Notes: generated by a model not told the origin, from the sequence alone. 64,000 nucleotides of DNA from Bradyrhizobiaceae bacterium PARB1 (GCA_002256345.1 NKIY01000009.1:1-64000); one strand, 5' to 3'; shown: positions 1 to 7,227, numbered from the stretch's first letter. Numbers and translations are program-made.

Positions 1-173
1 CCGCCTTCAAACATCCTCCCATGCGGAAAGTGGACGGTTCCCTCCTCCTTTCCCCAAACCCCTTTCCCTCTCCCGGTAAGGCCTCCGGCTTTGGTAGCGA
101 CCGAATCAGTTGCCGAGAATTTTCCTTGAAGCCTGTGATGTCAGTAAATTTCGGTCGCAATGTTGAACACAGG

Positions 174-188
174 CGACTAAAATAGTCG
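174..188. promoter_or_regulatory. short palindrome upstream of the XRE gene
   Basis: A perfect 5-bp inverted repeat, cgact-aaaat-agtcg, lies 44 bp upstream of the XRE regulator start. It may be an operator for autoregulation. Nothing else is recognised in positions 1-231: there is no convincing open frame and no end of an upstream gene. The functional assignment is inference only. Confidence 0.25.
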
Positions 189-231
189 TAGTTCTGGCGT
201 GCGCGTAGGTCCGAATGGGAGGTGATCATGC

Positions 232-489
232 ATGATCACCGCCCGACAATCACGGGCCGCACGCGCGTTGCTGGGTTGGACACAGGAGACGCTCGCTGAC
301 GAGGCCCGGGTAGCATTGACCGCGCTCAAGCGCCTTGAATCCGACAGCGGATTGGGGACGCACGAGATGACGCGCGACCAGGTTCGACGAGCGCTCGAGG
401 CAGCAGGGATCGTTCTCCTTTCGACCGACAAGGGAAAAGGGGTGCTGCTCCTGAACGACGGGGCCGACACTCCCAAGCCGCGGCGTTGA
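232..489 (+). CDS. small XRE-family HTH regulator (QseC-like position)
   Basis: An 85-residue protein that is almost entirely a Cro/C1-type helix-turn-helix (about residues 3-62: RAARALLGWTQETLADEA, then ALKRLESDSG). No effector domain is present. The start is supported by a GGGAGGTGATC ribosome site just upstream. The gene lies directly before a QseM-like DUF2285 gene, and a perfect palindrome (524-543) sits between them. In ICEMlSymR7A a small DNA-binding protein, QseC, controls the antiactivator qseM. By position this gene is a plausible counterpart, although here both genes are on the same strand. The HTH family is clear and the QseC role is inference. Confidence 0.85.
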   Translation: MITARQSRAARALLGWTQETLADEARVALTALKRLESDSGLGTHEMTRDQVRRALEAAGIVLLSTDKGKGVLLLNDGADTPKPRR

Positions 490-523
490 TCGCGCGGTTG
501 CCAGGCCTTGTCATAAAATGCAG

Positions 524-543
524 CTATTTCCCGTGGGAAATAG
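524..543. promoter_or_regulatory. perfect operator-like palindrome before the DUF2285 gene
   Basis: A perfect inverted repeat with 9-bp arms around a 2-bp centre (CTATTTCCC-GT-GGGAAATAG). It lies 35 bp downstream of the XRE stop and 36 bp upstream of the DUF2285 start codon. Size and symmetry fit a dimeric HTH operator, most simply for the XRE protein encoded just upstream. The palindrome is seen directly; the protein that binds it is inferred. Confidence 0.5.
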
Positions 544-578
544 TGAACGAATATGGCGCGCGTGAATAGGTGAGCTCG

Positions 579-866
579 ATGGGGCAGGCAACGCAGACGT
601 TTCTGGAAGAACCACCGTTCAGCGAGACGCTCACATCTTATGATCGTGAGCACATGAAGCTCTATATGCGATTGCTTGATGCCGAGCGCGACGGCGCTGA
701 CTGGCGTGAGGCAGTGCACATCCTGTTTGGCCTCGATCCCGATCGTGATCCCAAGCGCTGCCGCTTGATCCACGACGCGCATCTCGCTCGCGCCCGTTGG
801 ATGACCGAGCACGGCTATCGCGAACTGGTCCGTGAAAGCCAGCGGAAGTCGCACATCAATAGGTGA
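579..866 (+). CDS. DUF2285 small protein, QseM-like antiactivator candidate
   Basis: A 95-residue DUF2285-type protein (core about residues 20-85: YDREHMKLYMRLLDAERDG, then DWREAVHILFGLDP and ARARWMTEHGYREL). In ICEMlSymR7A the DUF2285 protein QseM binds and blocks the quorum-sensing activator TraR and the excision activator FseA. The gene sits between an XRE regulator and an fseA-like pair, as expected for that role. An in-frame GTG at 570 is possible, but AGGTGAG spaced just before ATG 579 favours the latter. The stop codon lies inside a long perfect inverted repeat (847-899). No TraR or LuxI homologue is in the window. Confidence 0.7.
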   Translation: MGQATQTFLEEPPFSETLTSYDREHMKLYMRLLDAERDGADWREAVHILFGLDPDRDPKRCRLIHDAHLARARWMTEHGYRELVRESQRKSHINR

Positions 867-899
867 TGCGTTTCGCGCATCACCTATTGATGTGCGACT
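847..899. repeat. 24-bp perfect inverted repeat around the DUF2285 stop codon
   Basis: Arms 847-870 and 876-899 are exact reverse complements (24 bp each) with the 5-base loop tttcg. The left arm holds the last codons and stop of the DUF2285 gene. The stem would be very stable in RNA, but no T-tract follows, so it is not a classical intrinsic terminator. It could terminate or attenuate transcription between the qseM-like and fseA-like genes, stabilise mRNA ends, or bind a protein as DNA. The repeat itself is certain; its role is open. Confidence 0.9.
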
Positions 900-973
900 G
901 ACTTCCCCAGATCAACCCAAACGGGAATCGTGAACCCTCCAAAGACTTAGACAGAAACTTGGGAGGATCAGCG

Positions 974-1195
974 ATGACACCTGACGCATCGACCTGGCGT
1001 TCCTCGGGATATGAGCACCTGGATAGATTGACCGCATCCGATCTGGCCTGGGAATGGCTCCGCCGCAACGACGCCTATGATGCAGACTTCGAGGCTTCGG
1101 CCTCTGGTCGCGGAACCCACACGCCGCTGACCGAGCAAATTCGGCGGCGGTGGGGGTTACGATTTCCCCATCGACCCCCTGACACCGCCTCCTGA
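974..1195 (+). CDS. FseA-like excision activator, N-terminal frame (DUF6499-type, msi172-like)
   Basis: A 73-residue DUF6499-type domain (SSGYEHLDRLTASDLAWEWL, then RRNDAYDADFEA). ATG 974 is chosen over TTG 959 because a GGGAGGA ribosome site lies at 961-967. The frame reaches the motif WGLRF (codons at 1151-1165) and then runs into 9 out-of-character residues and a stop. Reading on in the +1 frame after UUU gives PIDPLTPPPDAPVFW, which leads directly into the DUF2285 frame downstream. In ICEMlSymR7A, msi172 and msi171 are fused by programmed +1 slippage of tRNA-Phe from UUU to UUC in a conserved msi172 motif, producing FseA. This arrangement matches it closely. Confidence 0.75.
   Translation: MTPDASTWRSSGYEHLDRLTASDLAWEWLRRNDAYDADFEASASGRGTHTPLTEQIRRRWGLRFPHRPPDTAS
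1160..1169 (+). promoter_or_regulatory. candidate programmed +1 ribosomal frameshift site (CGA-UUU-CCCC)
   Basis: The sequence cga-ttt-cccc follows the codons for WGL. Slipping UUU (1163-1165) forward by one base to UUC (1164-1166) preserves Phe pairing and moves the ribosome into the DUF2285 frame. This fuses 974-1165 to 1167-1745, giving about 256 residues. It is the mechanism reported for FseA of ICEMlSymR7A. A plain frameshift mutation or sequencing error is the alternative. Exact conservation of the slip codon and of the WGLRF context argues against that. Confidence 0.65.
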
Positions 1196-1241
1196 CGCTC
1201 CCGTTTTCTGGCTCACGCAGGAAGACACGAGCGTCGTCGTA

Positions 1242-1745
1242 TTGACCGAGGCCCCGCCTGACCTCGACGCTAGTCTCGCAGGTGCTCCTCCCGAGCCATG
1301 GCGCCGCTATCCGCCGATGGGCGAAGATGACACAGCGTTTCGCTTTGCTCTCGAAAACGGGCAGCGTCTCCAGATCATCGACTGCGCCATTGACGGGCAG
1401 ACGGTTGCTGTCGCCGCCATACCCCTCGGCATAGACGGCTTCGACCGGATCGAAGCGGTCTATCGACTTCTCTCGGCCTTGCACGGCCGCGCCATTCCGC
1501 CCGACACGCGCCTGACACGTCAGCAACGCGCCCGCCAGCGCCGGATGCTGCGCGCCTTCGACGGCTATCGCGCCGGCGCGACGCAGCAGGAAATCGCCGA
1601 GGTCATTTTTCACATCGACCATCTCGGCCGCGACGACTGGCAGGCGTCTTCCGCCCGCCACGCCATCAAGGCGCTCCTGCGGGACGCCCGCGCCATGGTC
1701 GCGGGCGGCTATCGAAAACTCCTTCGTCATCGCCGCCAATCCTAG
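1242..1745 (+). CDS. FseA-like excision activator, C-terminal frame (DUF2285, msi171-like)
   Basis: The first usable start is TTG 1242, with no good ribosome site. The same frame stays open and family-like upstream to 1167, so it is probably translated mainly as the second half of a frameshift fusion with 974-1165. The last ~80 residues are a DUF2285 domain with a predicted HTH-like stretch (TRQQRARQRRMLRAFDGYR, then GATQQEIAEVIF, ending ARAMVAGGYRKLL). In the R7A element the fused FseA activates the excisionase gene rdfS. Here an RdfS-like gene follows 141 bp downstream, which fits. Confidence 0.7.
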   Translation: MTEAPPDLDASLAGAPPEPWRRYPPMGEDDTAFRFALENGQRLQIIDCAIDGQTVAVAAIPLGIDGFDRIEAVYRLLSALHGRAIPPDTRLTRQQRARQRRMLRAFDGYRAGATQQEIAEVIFHIDHLGRDDWQASSARHAIKALLRDARAMVAGGYRKLLRHRRQS

Positions 1746-1886
1746 CCCGGTCTCGCCCCGCGCATGGTGGGCGAATTCGATACTCCCCAACTTCGCCCTG
1801 CAACTCGCCGGCTCTCCTCCGCCACCGTGGTCGTTGCCCGCCGCTGATCCGCGACGGCCGTCCCCAACACCACGGAGGCCCGATCC

Positions 1887-2168
1887 ATGCCACACGCACC
1901 CGTCGTTCTCCCGCCGCGCTTCCTGCGCACCAAGGAAGCGGCCGAGTTTCTCAGCCTCTCGGCCCGCACTCTCGAAAAGCACCGGACCTACGGGACCGGC
2001 CCGGCCTATCGCAAACTCGGCGGTCGCGTCGTCTATGCCATCGACGACCTCGAAACTTGGGCGGCTCGCGGCGCGGTGACGTCGACCTCCGATCCGCGCG
2101 GCTCCGTGCTGCCGGCAAAGCGCCACGCCATTTCGTCCGGGCCGCAGGTCCGCCGCTACGCCCGCTGA
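1887..2168 (+). CDS. rdfS: RdfS-like excisionase, AlpA/MerR-type winged helix
   Basis: A 93-residue basic DNA-binding protein with an excisionase-type HTH (RFLRTKEAAEFLSLSARTLE, then KHRTYGTGPAYRKLGGRVVY and DDLETWAARG). ATG 1887 has an ACGGAGG ribosome site 8 bp upstream. Recombination directionality factors of this shape switch the element integrase from integration to excision. In the ICEMlSymR7A family rdfS is the target of FseA and lies near replication and transfer genes, as here. It could also act as a transcription factor for downstream genes. Confidence is high for the fold and good for the role. Confidence 0.75.
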   Translation: MPHAPVVLPPRFLRTKEAAEFLSLSARTLEKHRTYGTGPAYRKLGGRVVYAIDDLETWAARGAVTSTSDPRGSVLPAKRHAISSGPQVRRYAR

Positions 2169-2186
2169 CCGCGGCCGGCTTCCTTC

Positions 2187-3368
2187 ATGGCGGTGCGGCG
2201 TCGATCTCTTTCGGAGCGCGGGCAGCTCGATCTGTTCCGGGCGCTTCCCGGCGACTTCGCGCCACGAGATGCGCAGGATCTCATGGCCTATCCCTTCTTC
2301 TCCCTTTCCAAGACCCATCGCGTCGCGCCGATCGATTTCGTCGCCGGCAACGTGACGATCCGGGTGGAGGCGGTCCCCGATCACGGCATGGCGACCATCT
2401 GGGACGCCGACATCCTGATCTGGGCGGCGAGCCAGATCGTCGAAGCCCGCGATAACGGGCTTCGCACCTCGCGGCTGATGGCCGCCACGCCCTATGAAAT
2501 CCTCACCTATGTCGGACGGGGCACGAGCTCACGCGACTATCAGCGCCTGAAAGCCGCGCTCGACCGTCTGCAGTCGACGACGGTTTCCACATCGATCCGC
2601 CAGCCTGCCGAAGGCCGCCGTCATCGCTTCTCGTGGATCAACGAGTGGCAGGAGCGCACCGACCGCAACGGCCGCCCCGAAGGCATCGAGCTGATCGTGC
2701 CGGACTGGTTCTATCAGGCCGTCCTCGACGATGCGCTCGTGCTGACCATCGACCGGACCTATTTCGACCTGACGGGCGGTCTCGACCGCTGGCTTTACCG
2801 CCTGGTGCGCAAGCACGGTGGCCGCCAGCGCGCCGGCTGGCGCTTCGACTTCCAGCACCTTCACCAGAAATCAGGCAGCTTGTCGCCATTCAAGCGCTTC
2901 GCCTTCGAGCTGCGCGAAATCATCCGGCGCCAGCCGTTGCCCGGCTACACCCTGTTCCTCGAAACCGAAATCGGCGGCCGCGCACTGCTCGCTTTCGAGC
3001 CGCTGCCCGCCTGTGGACAAGCTGTGGATGGCCTCGTGCTATCGGGAACCCGGGCTATCGTGCTATCGGGAACCCGAGGCTCGTGCTATCAGGAACCCAA
3101 ACAGGGTTTAACACACGGAAATTCCACACGAAATCGCACCCTTAACTTAGAGTCTAACATAGACTCTAACCTTGAAGAGCGCGCGCGCGATGTGGAAAAC
3201 CTCATCCGCGACGCCGCCAGAAGCCTCAGCGTTACCGCCAGGAAGAGCGCGCCAATCGCGCCGGCCGAGCCACTACAGACGGCTGCAAGCCGCCGCGTTG
3301 AAACCTCTCCATCCATCGATCCCGAGACGCCCCGTCTTCCTCTCGATCCGCCGGGAGGACGCCGATGA
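2187..3368 (+). CDS. RepA-like replication initiator (RPA family)
   Basis: A 393-residue protein of the 'replication initiator protein A' family. The N-terminal ~280 residues carry the conserved region (LMAYPFFSLSKTHRVAPIDF, TPYEILTYVGRGTSSRDYQR, DRTYFDLTGGLDRWLYRLVR). The C-terminal ~110 residues are low in similarity and coincide with short DNA repeats and an AT-rich stretch (3012-3175), a candidate origin inside the gene. The stop overlaps the parA start (ATGA). An initiator plus ParA on an ICE suggests autonomous plasmid-like replication of the excised circle, which helps it persist during transfer. Confidence 0.85.
   Translation: MAVRRRSLSERGQLDLFRALPGDFAPRDAQDLMAYPFFSLSKTHRVAPIDFVAGNVTIRVEAVPDHGMATIWDADILIWAASQIVEARDNGLRTSRLMAATPYEILTYVGRGTSSRDYQRLKAALDRLQSTTVSTSIRQPAEGRRHRFSWINEWQERTDRNGRPEGIELIVPDWFYQAVLDDALVLTIDRTYFDLTGGLDRWLYRLVRKHGGRQRAGWRFDFQHLHQKSGSLSPFKRFAFELREIIRRQPLPGYTLFLETEIGGRALLAFEPLPACGQAVDGLVLSGTRAIVLSGTRGSCYQEPKQGLTHGNSTRNRTLNLESNIDSNLEERARDVENLIRDAARSLSVTARKSAPIAPAEPLQTAASRRVETSPSIDPETPRLPLDPPGGRR
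3012..3175. other. candidate replication origin nested in repA (DnaA-like boxes, iterons, AT-rich region)
   Basis: In order: two DnaA-box-like sequences, TGTGGACAA (3012-3020) and TGTGGATGG (3023-3031). Then three near-identical 18-bp direct repeats, TCGTGCTATCGGGAACCC, at 3034-3051, 3058-3075 and 3081-3098 (the third with one change). They are spaced 24 and 23 bp apart, about two helix turns, and the second and third lie in different reading frames, so the repetition is not protein-driven. An unusually AT-rich stretch follows, containing the inverted repeat AGAGTCT-AACAT-AGACTCT. This is the classic order of an iteron origin. Function is inferred. Confidence 0.55.
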
Positions 3369-4018
3369 TCGTCACTCTCCTCAACCAGAAGGGCGGCGTC
3401 GGCAAGACGACGCTCGCCCTCCATCTCGCCGGCGAGTTGGCGATGCGCGGCAAGCGCGTGACCCTGATCGACGCCGACCCGCAGGGCTCGGCGCTCGACT
3501 GGTCGCAGCAACGCTCGCGCGAGGGCCTGCCGCGCGCCTTCGGCGTCGTCGGTCTCGCACGCGATACGCTGCACCGCGAAGTACCCGAACTCGCGCGTGA
3601 CGTCGATCACGTTGTCATCGATGGTCCGCCGCGTGTCGCCGGCCTCATGCGCTCCGCGCTGCTCGCCGCCGACGTCGTGCTGATCCCGGTGCAGCCGTCG
3701 CCGCTCGATGGCTGGGCCTCCGCCGAGATGTTGGCGCTCCTGGCGGAGGCGCGCATCTACCGGCCCCAACTCGGCGCCCGTTTCGTGCTGAACCGCTGCG
3801 GCGCCCGCACTGTCATCGCTCGCGAGACCGCCGAGACCCTGGCCGACCACGATCCGCCGGTGCTCGCCACAACGATCGGCCAGCGCGTCGTCTTCGCTGA
3901 CGCCGCGCAGACCGGGCGGCTCGCCTCGGACATCGATCGGCGTTCGCCCGCCGCGCGCGAGATCGCGGCGCTGGCGGCCGAGGTCGAGCGTCTTCGCATC
4001 GGGAAGACCGCGCCATGA
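3365..4018 (+). CDS. parA: ParA-family partition ATPase
   Basis: A 217-residue small ParA/MinD-type ATPase. It has a deviant Walker A near the N-terminus (NQKGGVGKTTLALHLAGELA), the switch sequence LIDADPQGSALDWS, and DHVVIDGPPR as Walker B. No N-terminal DNA-binding domain is present, so it is the short (type Ib-like) form that works with a small partner protein. The ribbon-helix-helix protein at 4770 is a good candidate partner. The gene overlaps repA and the methyltransferase by 4 bp on each side, so translation is probably coupled. Likely role: segregation of the excised, replicating element. Confidence 0.92.
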   Translation: MIVTLLNQKGGVGKTTLALHLAGELAMRGKRVTLIDADPQGSALDWSQQRSREGLPRAFGVVGLARDTLHREVPELARDVDHVVIDGPPRVAGLMRSALLAADVVLIPVQPSPLDGWASAEMLALLAEARIYRPQLGARFVLNRCGARTVIARETAETLADHDPPVLATTIGQRVVFADAAQTGRLASDIDRRSPAAREIAALAAEVERLRIGKTAP

Positions 4019-4773
4019 CGGTTCTTCCCGAAATCATATTGTCCGGAGACTGCCGCGATCGCATGCCGGCGCGCGGCCCGTTCGACATGATCCTCGCCGA
4101 TCCCCCTTACGGGGACACATCGCTCGCCTGGGATCGCCGCGTCGAGGGCTGGCTGGCGCTCGCGCGCGGCGCGCTTGCCCCGACCGGCTCGATGTGGGTC
4201 TTCGGTTCGCTGCGCAGCTTCATGGCAACCGCCGACCGCTTCGCCGACGCTGGCCTGCGGCTCGCCCAGGAGATCGTCTGGGAGAAGCAGAACGGCACCG
4301 GCTTCCATGCGGACCGCTTCAAGCGCGTGCATGAACTGGCCGTTCAATTCTACCCCGCCGAGACGGCGTGGCGCGACATCTACAACGACGTCCAGACCAC
4401 GCCCGACGCGACAGCCCGGACCGTGCGACGCAAGCAGCGTCCTCCCCATACCGGCCAGATTGATGCTGGCCACTATGTCAGCCACGACGGCGGGCCGCGC
4501 CTGATGCGGTCGGTCATCTACCTGCGCAACTGCCACGGCCGCGCGATCCACCCGACTGAAAAGCCGTCAGCGCTCCTCGAAATCCTTATCCGCACGAGCT
4601 GCCCGGAAGGCGGCCTGGTCGGCGACTGGTTCGCCGGCTCGGGTTCCGGCGGCGAAGCCTGCCGGCTCTCCGGCCGGCGCTATATCGGCTGCGAGATCGA
4701 CCCCACGATGGCCGACCGCGCCCGCGACCGCATCGCCGCCTTGCTGCCGTTCCATGACGGAGGCGCGTCATGA
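4015..4773 (+). CDS. DNA methyltransferase (DPPY type, N6-adenine likely)
   Basis: A 252-residue type II-like DNA methyltransferase. Catalytic motif IV DPPY is at residues 29-32, a HPTEKP segment near 180, and the S-adenosylmethionine-binding motif I (GDWFAGSGSGGEA) near 205. Catalysis before SAM binding is the beta-class order. No restriction endonuclease gene is adjacent, so it is an orphan. Conjugative elements often carry such enzymes to evade recipient restriction or to mark their own replication. Target sequence unknown. It sits inside the rep/par operon with ATGA overlaps. Confidence 0.88.
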   Translation: MTVLPEIILSGDCRDRMPARGPFDMILADPPYGDTSLAWDRRVEGWLALARGALAPTGSMWVFGSLRSFMATADRFADAGLRLAQEIVWEKQNGTGFHADRFKRVHELAVQFYPAETAWRDIYNDVQTTPDATARTVRRKQRPPHTGQIDAGHYVSHDGGPRLMRSVIYLRNCHGRAIHPTEKPSALLEILIRTSCPEGGLVGDWFAGSGSGGEACRLSGRRYIGCEIDPTMADRARDRIAALLPFHDGGAS

Positions 4774-5024
4774 CGGCCCCCGCCGAAAAGCGCGGCTTCG
4801 CGCAGCGCCCCGCCGATGCGGACGGATGGATCAAAGCGGGGGACACGCCTCCGCCACGCAATGGCGCAGCCGTGACCTTCACGGCCCGGCTCACCATCGA
4901 CATCACGCCTGAGCTGCGCGGCCGGATCAAGATCGCCGCCTTCAGCCGCGGCGTCACCGTCGCCGACATGCTGCGCGAGCTGTTCGAGCGCGAATTCCCC
5001 GACACCCAAGGAGACACACCATGA
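4770..5024 (+). CDS. small ribbon-helix-helix protein, possible ParA partner
   Basis: 84 residues: a disordered, basic N-terminus (about 1-33), then a ribbon-helix-helix core (AVTFTARLTIDITPELRGRI, then KIAAFSRGVTVADMLRELFE). It overlaps the methyltransferase stop and the DUF2840 start by 4 bp. Tail-plus-RHH proteins beside short ParAs act as centromere-binding adaptors (ParG-like) and autorepressors. Sequence supports the RHH fold; the partition role is inferred from context. Confidence 0.65.
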   Translation: MTAPAEKRGFAQRPADADGWIKAGDTPPPRNGAAVTFTARLTIDITPELRGRIKIAAFSRGVTVADMLRELFEREFPDTQGDTP

Positions 5025-5539
5025 CCGGCAATGCGGCGCTCCGCATCGGCGGCCGTCCGTTGCCGGACGGTCCAGCCGCGTTCACCACGCTCGTCGAACT
5101 CACCTGGATCGAAAAGCGCATCGAGAACTGGATCAGGTTCGGCCGCGAAAGCTACGAGCAGAAGCTCGACCGCCGCCACAGGGTGGTCGGCTTCGCGCCC
5201 GGCACGATCTTCTGCCTCGTCCGCTGGGCGGCGAATGAGTACGGAACGATCATCTCGCGCCTGGACATCGTGCGCGCGGTCGACCGTGGCGAGCCGTTCC
5301 AGACGCTGCCCTTCGTGCGTCCTGGCGGCGACATCCTGCTGAAGATCGAAAGCTGGCCGAAGGTCGAGGACGTGCTTCGCCATGTCGACGGCATCGAGGC
5401 CCTCGGCATCAATCCCGCGGACGCCGATCCCGATCACTGGCGGCACGTCGCGCACTGGATGAATGCCGGCGAGATGCCGCGCCCGTACACGGCCGAGCGC
5501 CATCAAGCCTGGCTTCGGCGGCGGGAGATCGGGCGATGA
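5021..5539 (+). CDS. DUF2840 family protein of conjugative elements
   Basis: A 172-residue DUF2840-type protein (LTWIEKRIENWIRFGRESYE, then VVGFAPGTIFCLVRWAANEY and the C-terminal PYTAERHQAWLRRREIGR). No signal peptide or membrane segment is visible. Members occur almost only in this type of alphaproteobacterial ICE/plasmid backbone between parA and traF, and their function is unknown. It has the same ATGA-type overlaps with both neighbours, so it is part of one translationally coupled operon. GAGACACACC precedes its ATG. Confidence 0.8.
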   Translation: MTGNAALRIGGRPLPDGPAAFTTLVELTWIEKRIENWIRFGRESYEQKLDRRHRVVGFAPGTIFCLVRWAANEYGTIISRLDIVRAVDRGEPFQTLPFVRPGGDILLKIESWPKVEDVLRHVDGIEALGINPADADPDHWRHVAHWMNAGEMPRPYTAERHQAWLRRREIGR

Positions 5540-6081
5540 CGCGGCTCGGCTACCTCGCGGCGACATCTGTCGCCGTGCTCGGCATCGCCGCGGCCAGCGC
5601 CACGCCGATGCCGCTGAAACTCATCTGGAACGCGACGGCGAGCGCGCCAGTCGGCTTCTACACGGTCTCGCCGACCGGGCGGATCGAGGTGCCGGATCTC
5701 GTCGCCGTCATGCCGCCCGAGCCATTCGCCTCCTTCATGGTCGAACGCGGTTATGTCGGCCGCGACGTGCCGATCCTCAAGCACGTCGTCGGCCTACCGG
5801 GACAGCGCGTTTGCCGCGACGGTCGCGCCATCACGGTCGACGACGTTCCGCTCGGCGAGGCCCGCGACCGCGACAGCCGTGGCCGCGACCTGCCGATCTG
5901 GCGGGGCTGCCGCGTGATCGGCGGCGGCGAACTTTTCCTCATGAACCTCGAAGCCACCGACAGCCTCGACGGCCGCTACTTCGGCCCGTTTCCCGCCTCC
6001 GCGGTGATCGGCCGGGCCACCCCGCTTTTCACCGACGAGGACGGCGACGGTCGCTTCGTCTGGCGCGCGCCAACGCGGTGA
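5536..6081 (+). CDS. traF: TraF-type S26 signal peptidase
   Basis: A 181-residue inner-membrane peptidase of the S26 family. It has an N-terminal membrane segment (about 5-22). The catalytic serine is S36 (NATASAPVGFY) and the catalytic lysine is K82 (DVPILKHVVGLPG). TraF processes the TrbC pilin in RP4-type systems, including cyclisation. A trbC gene is present at 12825, so the substrate is local. Length and motifs are complete. Confidence 0.9.
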   Translation: MTRLGYLAATSVAVLGIAAASATPMPLKLIWNATASAPVGFYTVSPTGRIEVPDLVAVMPPEPFASFMVERGYVGRDVPILKHVVGLPGQRVCRDGRAITVDDVPLGEARDRDSRGRDLPIWRGCRVIGGGELFLMNLEATDSLDGRYFGPFPASAVIGRATPLFTDEDGDGRFVWRAPTR

Positions 6082-6126
6082 GCGCGCGTCCTTCGCAATC
6101 CCACCGCAGCACAGGAGACCATGACC

Positions 6127-6462
6127 ATGGCCCAGATCGGACAGTTCACGCGCACGGAAGCGGGCTTCGAAGGCGAGTTCCGAACGCTCGGCATCAAAGA
6201 GGAAATCACCCTCGTTCCTGCCGAACCTTCGGACACCGAGAACGCCCCGAAATACCGCGTCCTGCTCGGTGACGAAGACGGCCTCGATATCGGCGCGGGC
6301 TGGATCCATGTCGGCGAACGGGCCGGCGAGTTCGTCTCGATCACGATCTACAGCCCGCTACTCGGCGGCACGTTTCGCGCAAATCTCTTCCGCGCCGGTG
6401 ACGACGGTTCTGCCTGGGTGCTCACCACCGTCCAGCCCTCCAAGAAGCGGCAGGAGGACTGA
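6127..6462 (+). CDS. DUF736 family protein
   Basis: A 111-residue DUF736 protein (MAQIGQFTRTEAGFEGEFRT, GWIHVGERAGEFVSITIYSP, LGGTFRANLF). ATG 6127 is preferred to ATG 6121 because the AGGAGA site at 6113-6118 is 8 bp from the former and only 2 bp from the latter. The family is small, soluble and probably beta-rich, with no known biochemical role. It is very common beside TraF and lytic transglycosylase genes in alphaproteobacterial ICEs and plasmids, as here. Confidence 0.85.
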   Translation: MAQIGQFTRTEAGFEGEFRTLGIKEEITLVPAEPSDTENAPKYRVLLGDEDGLDIGAGWIHVGERAGEFVSITIYSPLLGGTFRANLFRAGDDGSAWVLTTVQPSKKRQED

Positions 6463-7227
6463 ATGGCGGCGCCCCGAGACCGCGCCTGCGCCGGACGTTT
6501 TTCCACCGTCCGGCGCTCAGCGCTCCTTCTCCTTTCCGGCCTGCTCTTCACCCCAGCCGCAACGCCGACGGTTCTGGCGCAAAGCGTGTCGCCTACGAGA
6601 ACCGTCGCCGCGCATCCGCATGCGGCGCATATCGCGGAGGCATCGCGCCGCTTCGGCATTCCGCCAGCATGGATCGTCGCCGTCATGGGCGCCGAGAGCG
6701 CGGGCGACGTGCGGGCCGTCTCCTCGGCCGGTGCGATGGGTCTGATGCAGGTCATGCCGGACACCTGGGCCGAGCTTCGCATCCGCCACGGCCTCGGCCG
6801 CAATCCTTACGACCCACGCGACAACATCCTCGCGGGTACTGCGTACCTGCGCGAGATGTGGGATCGCTACGGCGACATCGCCGCCATGCTCGCGGCTTAC
6901 AACGCGGGGCCCGCACGCTACGACGAGCATCGTGCGAAGGGCCGCCCGCTGCCCGCCGAAACGCGAGCTTATGTCGCTTCGCTCGCGCCCGCGCTGCGCG
7001 GCGAGCGCCCTTTGAAGAACGGTTCGGCGGTCGCCCGGCCGCTCGATTGGCGCGAGGCGGCGATCTTCGTCGGGCGCGATGGCGGTGCTTCGGCCGCCAA
7101 TTCCGCGTCTCCGGATCGCGCGCCGGACGACGCTCTCCCACCCGTCACGGCGACATCGCAGATGCTTATCGCGGCACAGCCGGAGGGGCTGTTCGTCGCT
7201 CGGAATGCCTCCGGGGACCGGCCATGA
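6463..7227 (+). CDS. VirB1-like lytic transglycosylase
   Basis: A 254-residue periplasmic peptidoglycan lyase. A signal peptide (about residues 15-39, cleavage likely after VLA) is followed by an SLT domain. The catalytic glutamate is E78 (VMGAESAGD), followed by SSAGAMGLMQVMPDTW and AMLAAYNAGP. The last ~70 residues are low complexity. The likely job is to open the cell wall locally for assembly of the conjugation channel. The gene starts directly after the DUF736 stop. The oriT-like region and relaxase follow. Confidence 0.9.
   Translation: MAAPRDRACAGRFSTVRRSALLLLSGLLFTPAATPTVLAQSVSPTRTVAAHPHAAHIAEASRRFGIPPAWIVAVMGAESAGDVRAVSSAGAMGLMQVMPDTWAELRIRHGLGRNPYDPRDNILAGTAYLREMWDRYGDIAAMLAAYNAGPARYDEHRAKGRPLPAETRAYVASLAPALRGERPLKNGSAVARPLDWREAAIFVGRDGGASAANSASPDRAPDDALPPVTATSQMLIAAQPEGLFVARNASGDRP

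Noticed and set aside
912-2384. 490-codon open frame on the minus strand
   Set aside because: It is antisense to the fseA-like, rdfS and repA genes, which have family signatures and ribosome sites. GC-rich third positions create long shadows; the translation is Arg/Gly-rich with no recognisable domain.
3034-3098. CRISPR-like short repeats
   Set aside because: Only three copies with 5-6 bp between them, inside repA, next to DnaA-like boxes. Spacers are far too short; iterons fit better. No cas genes are present.
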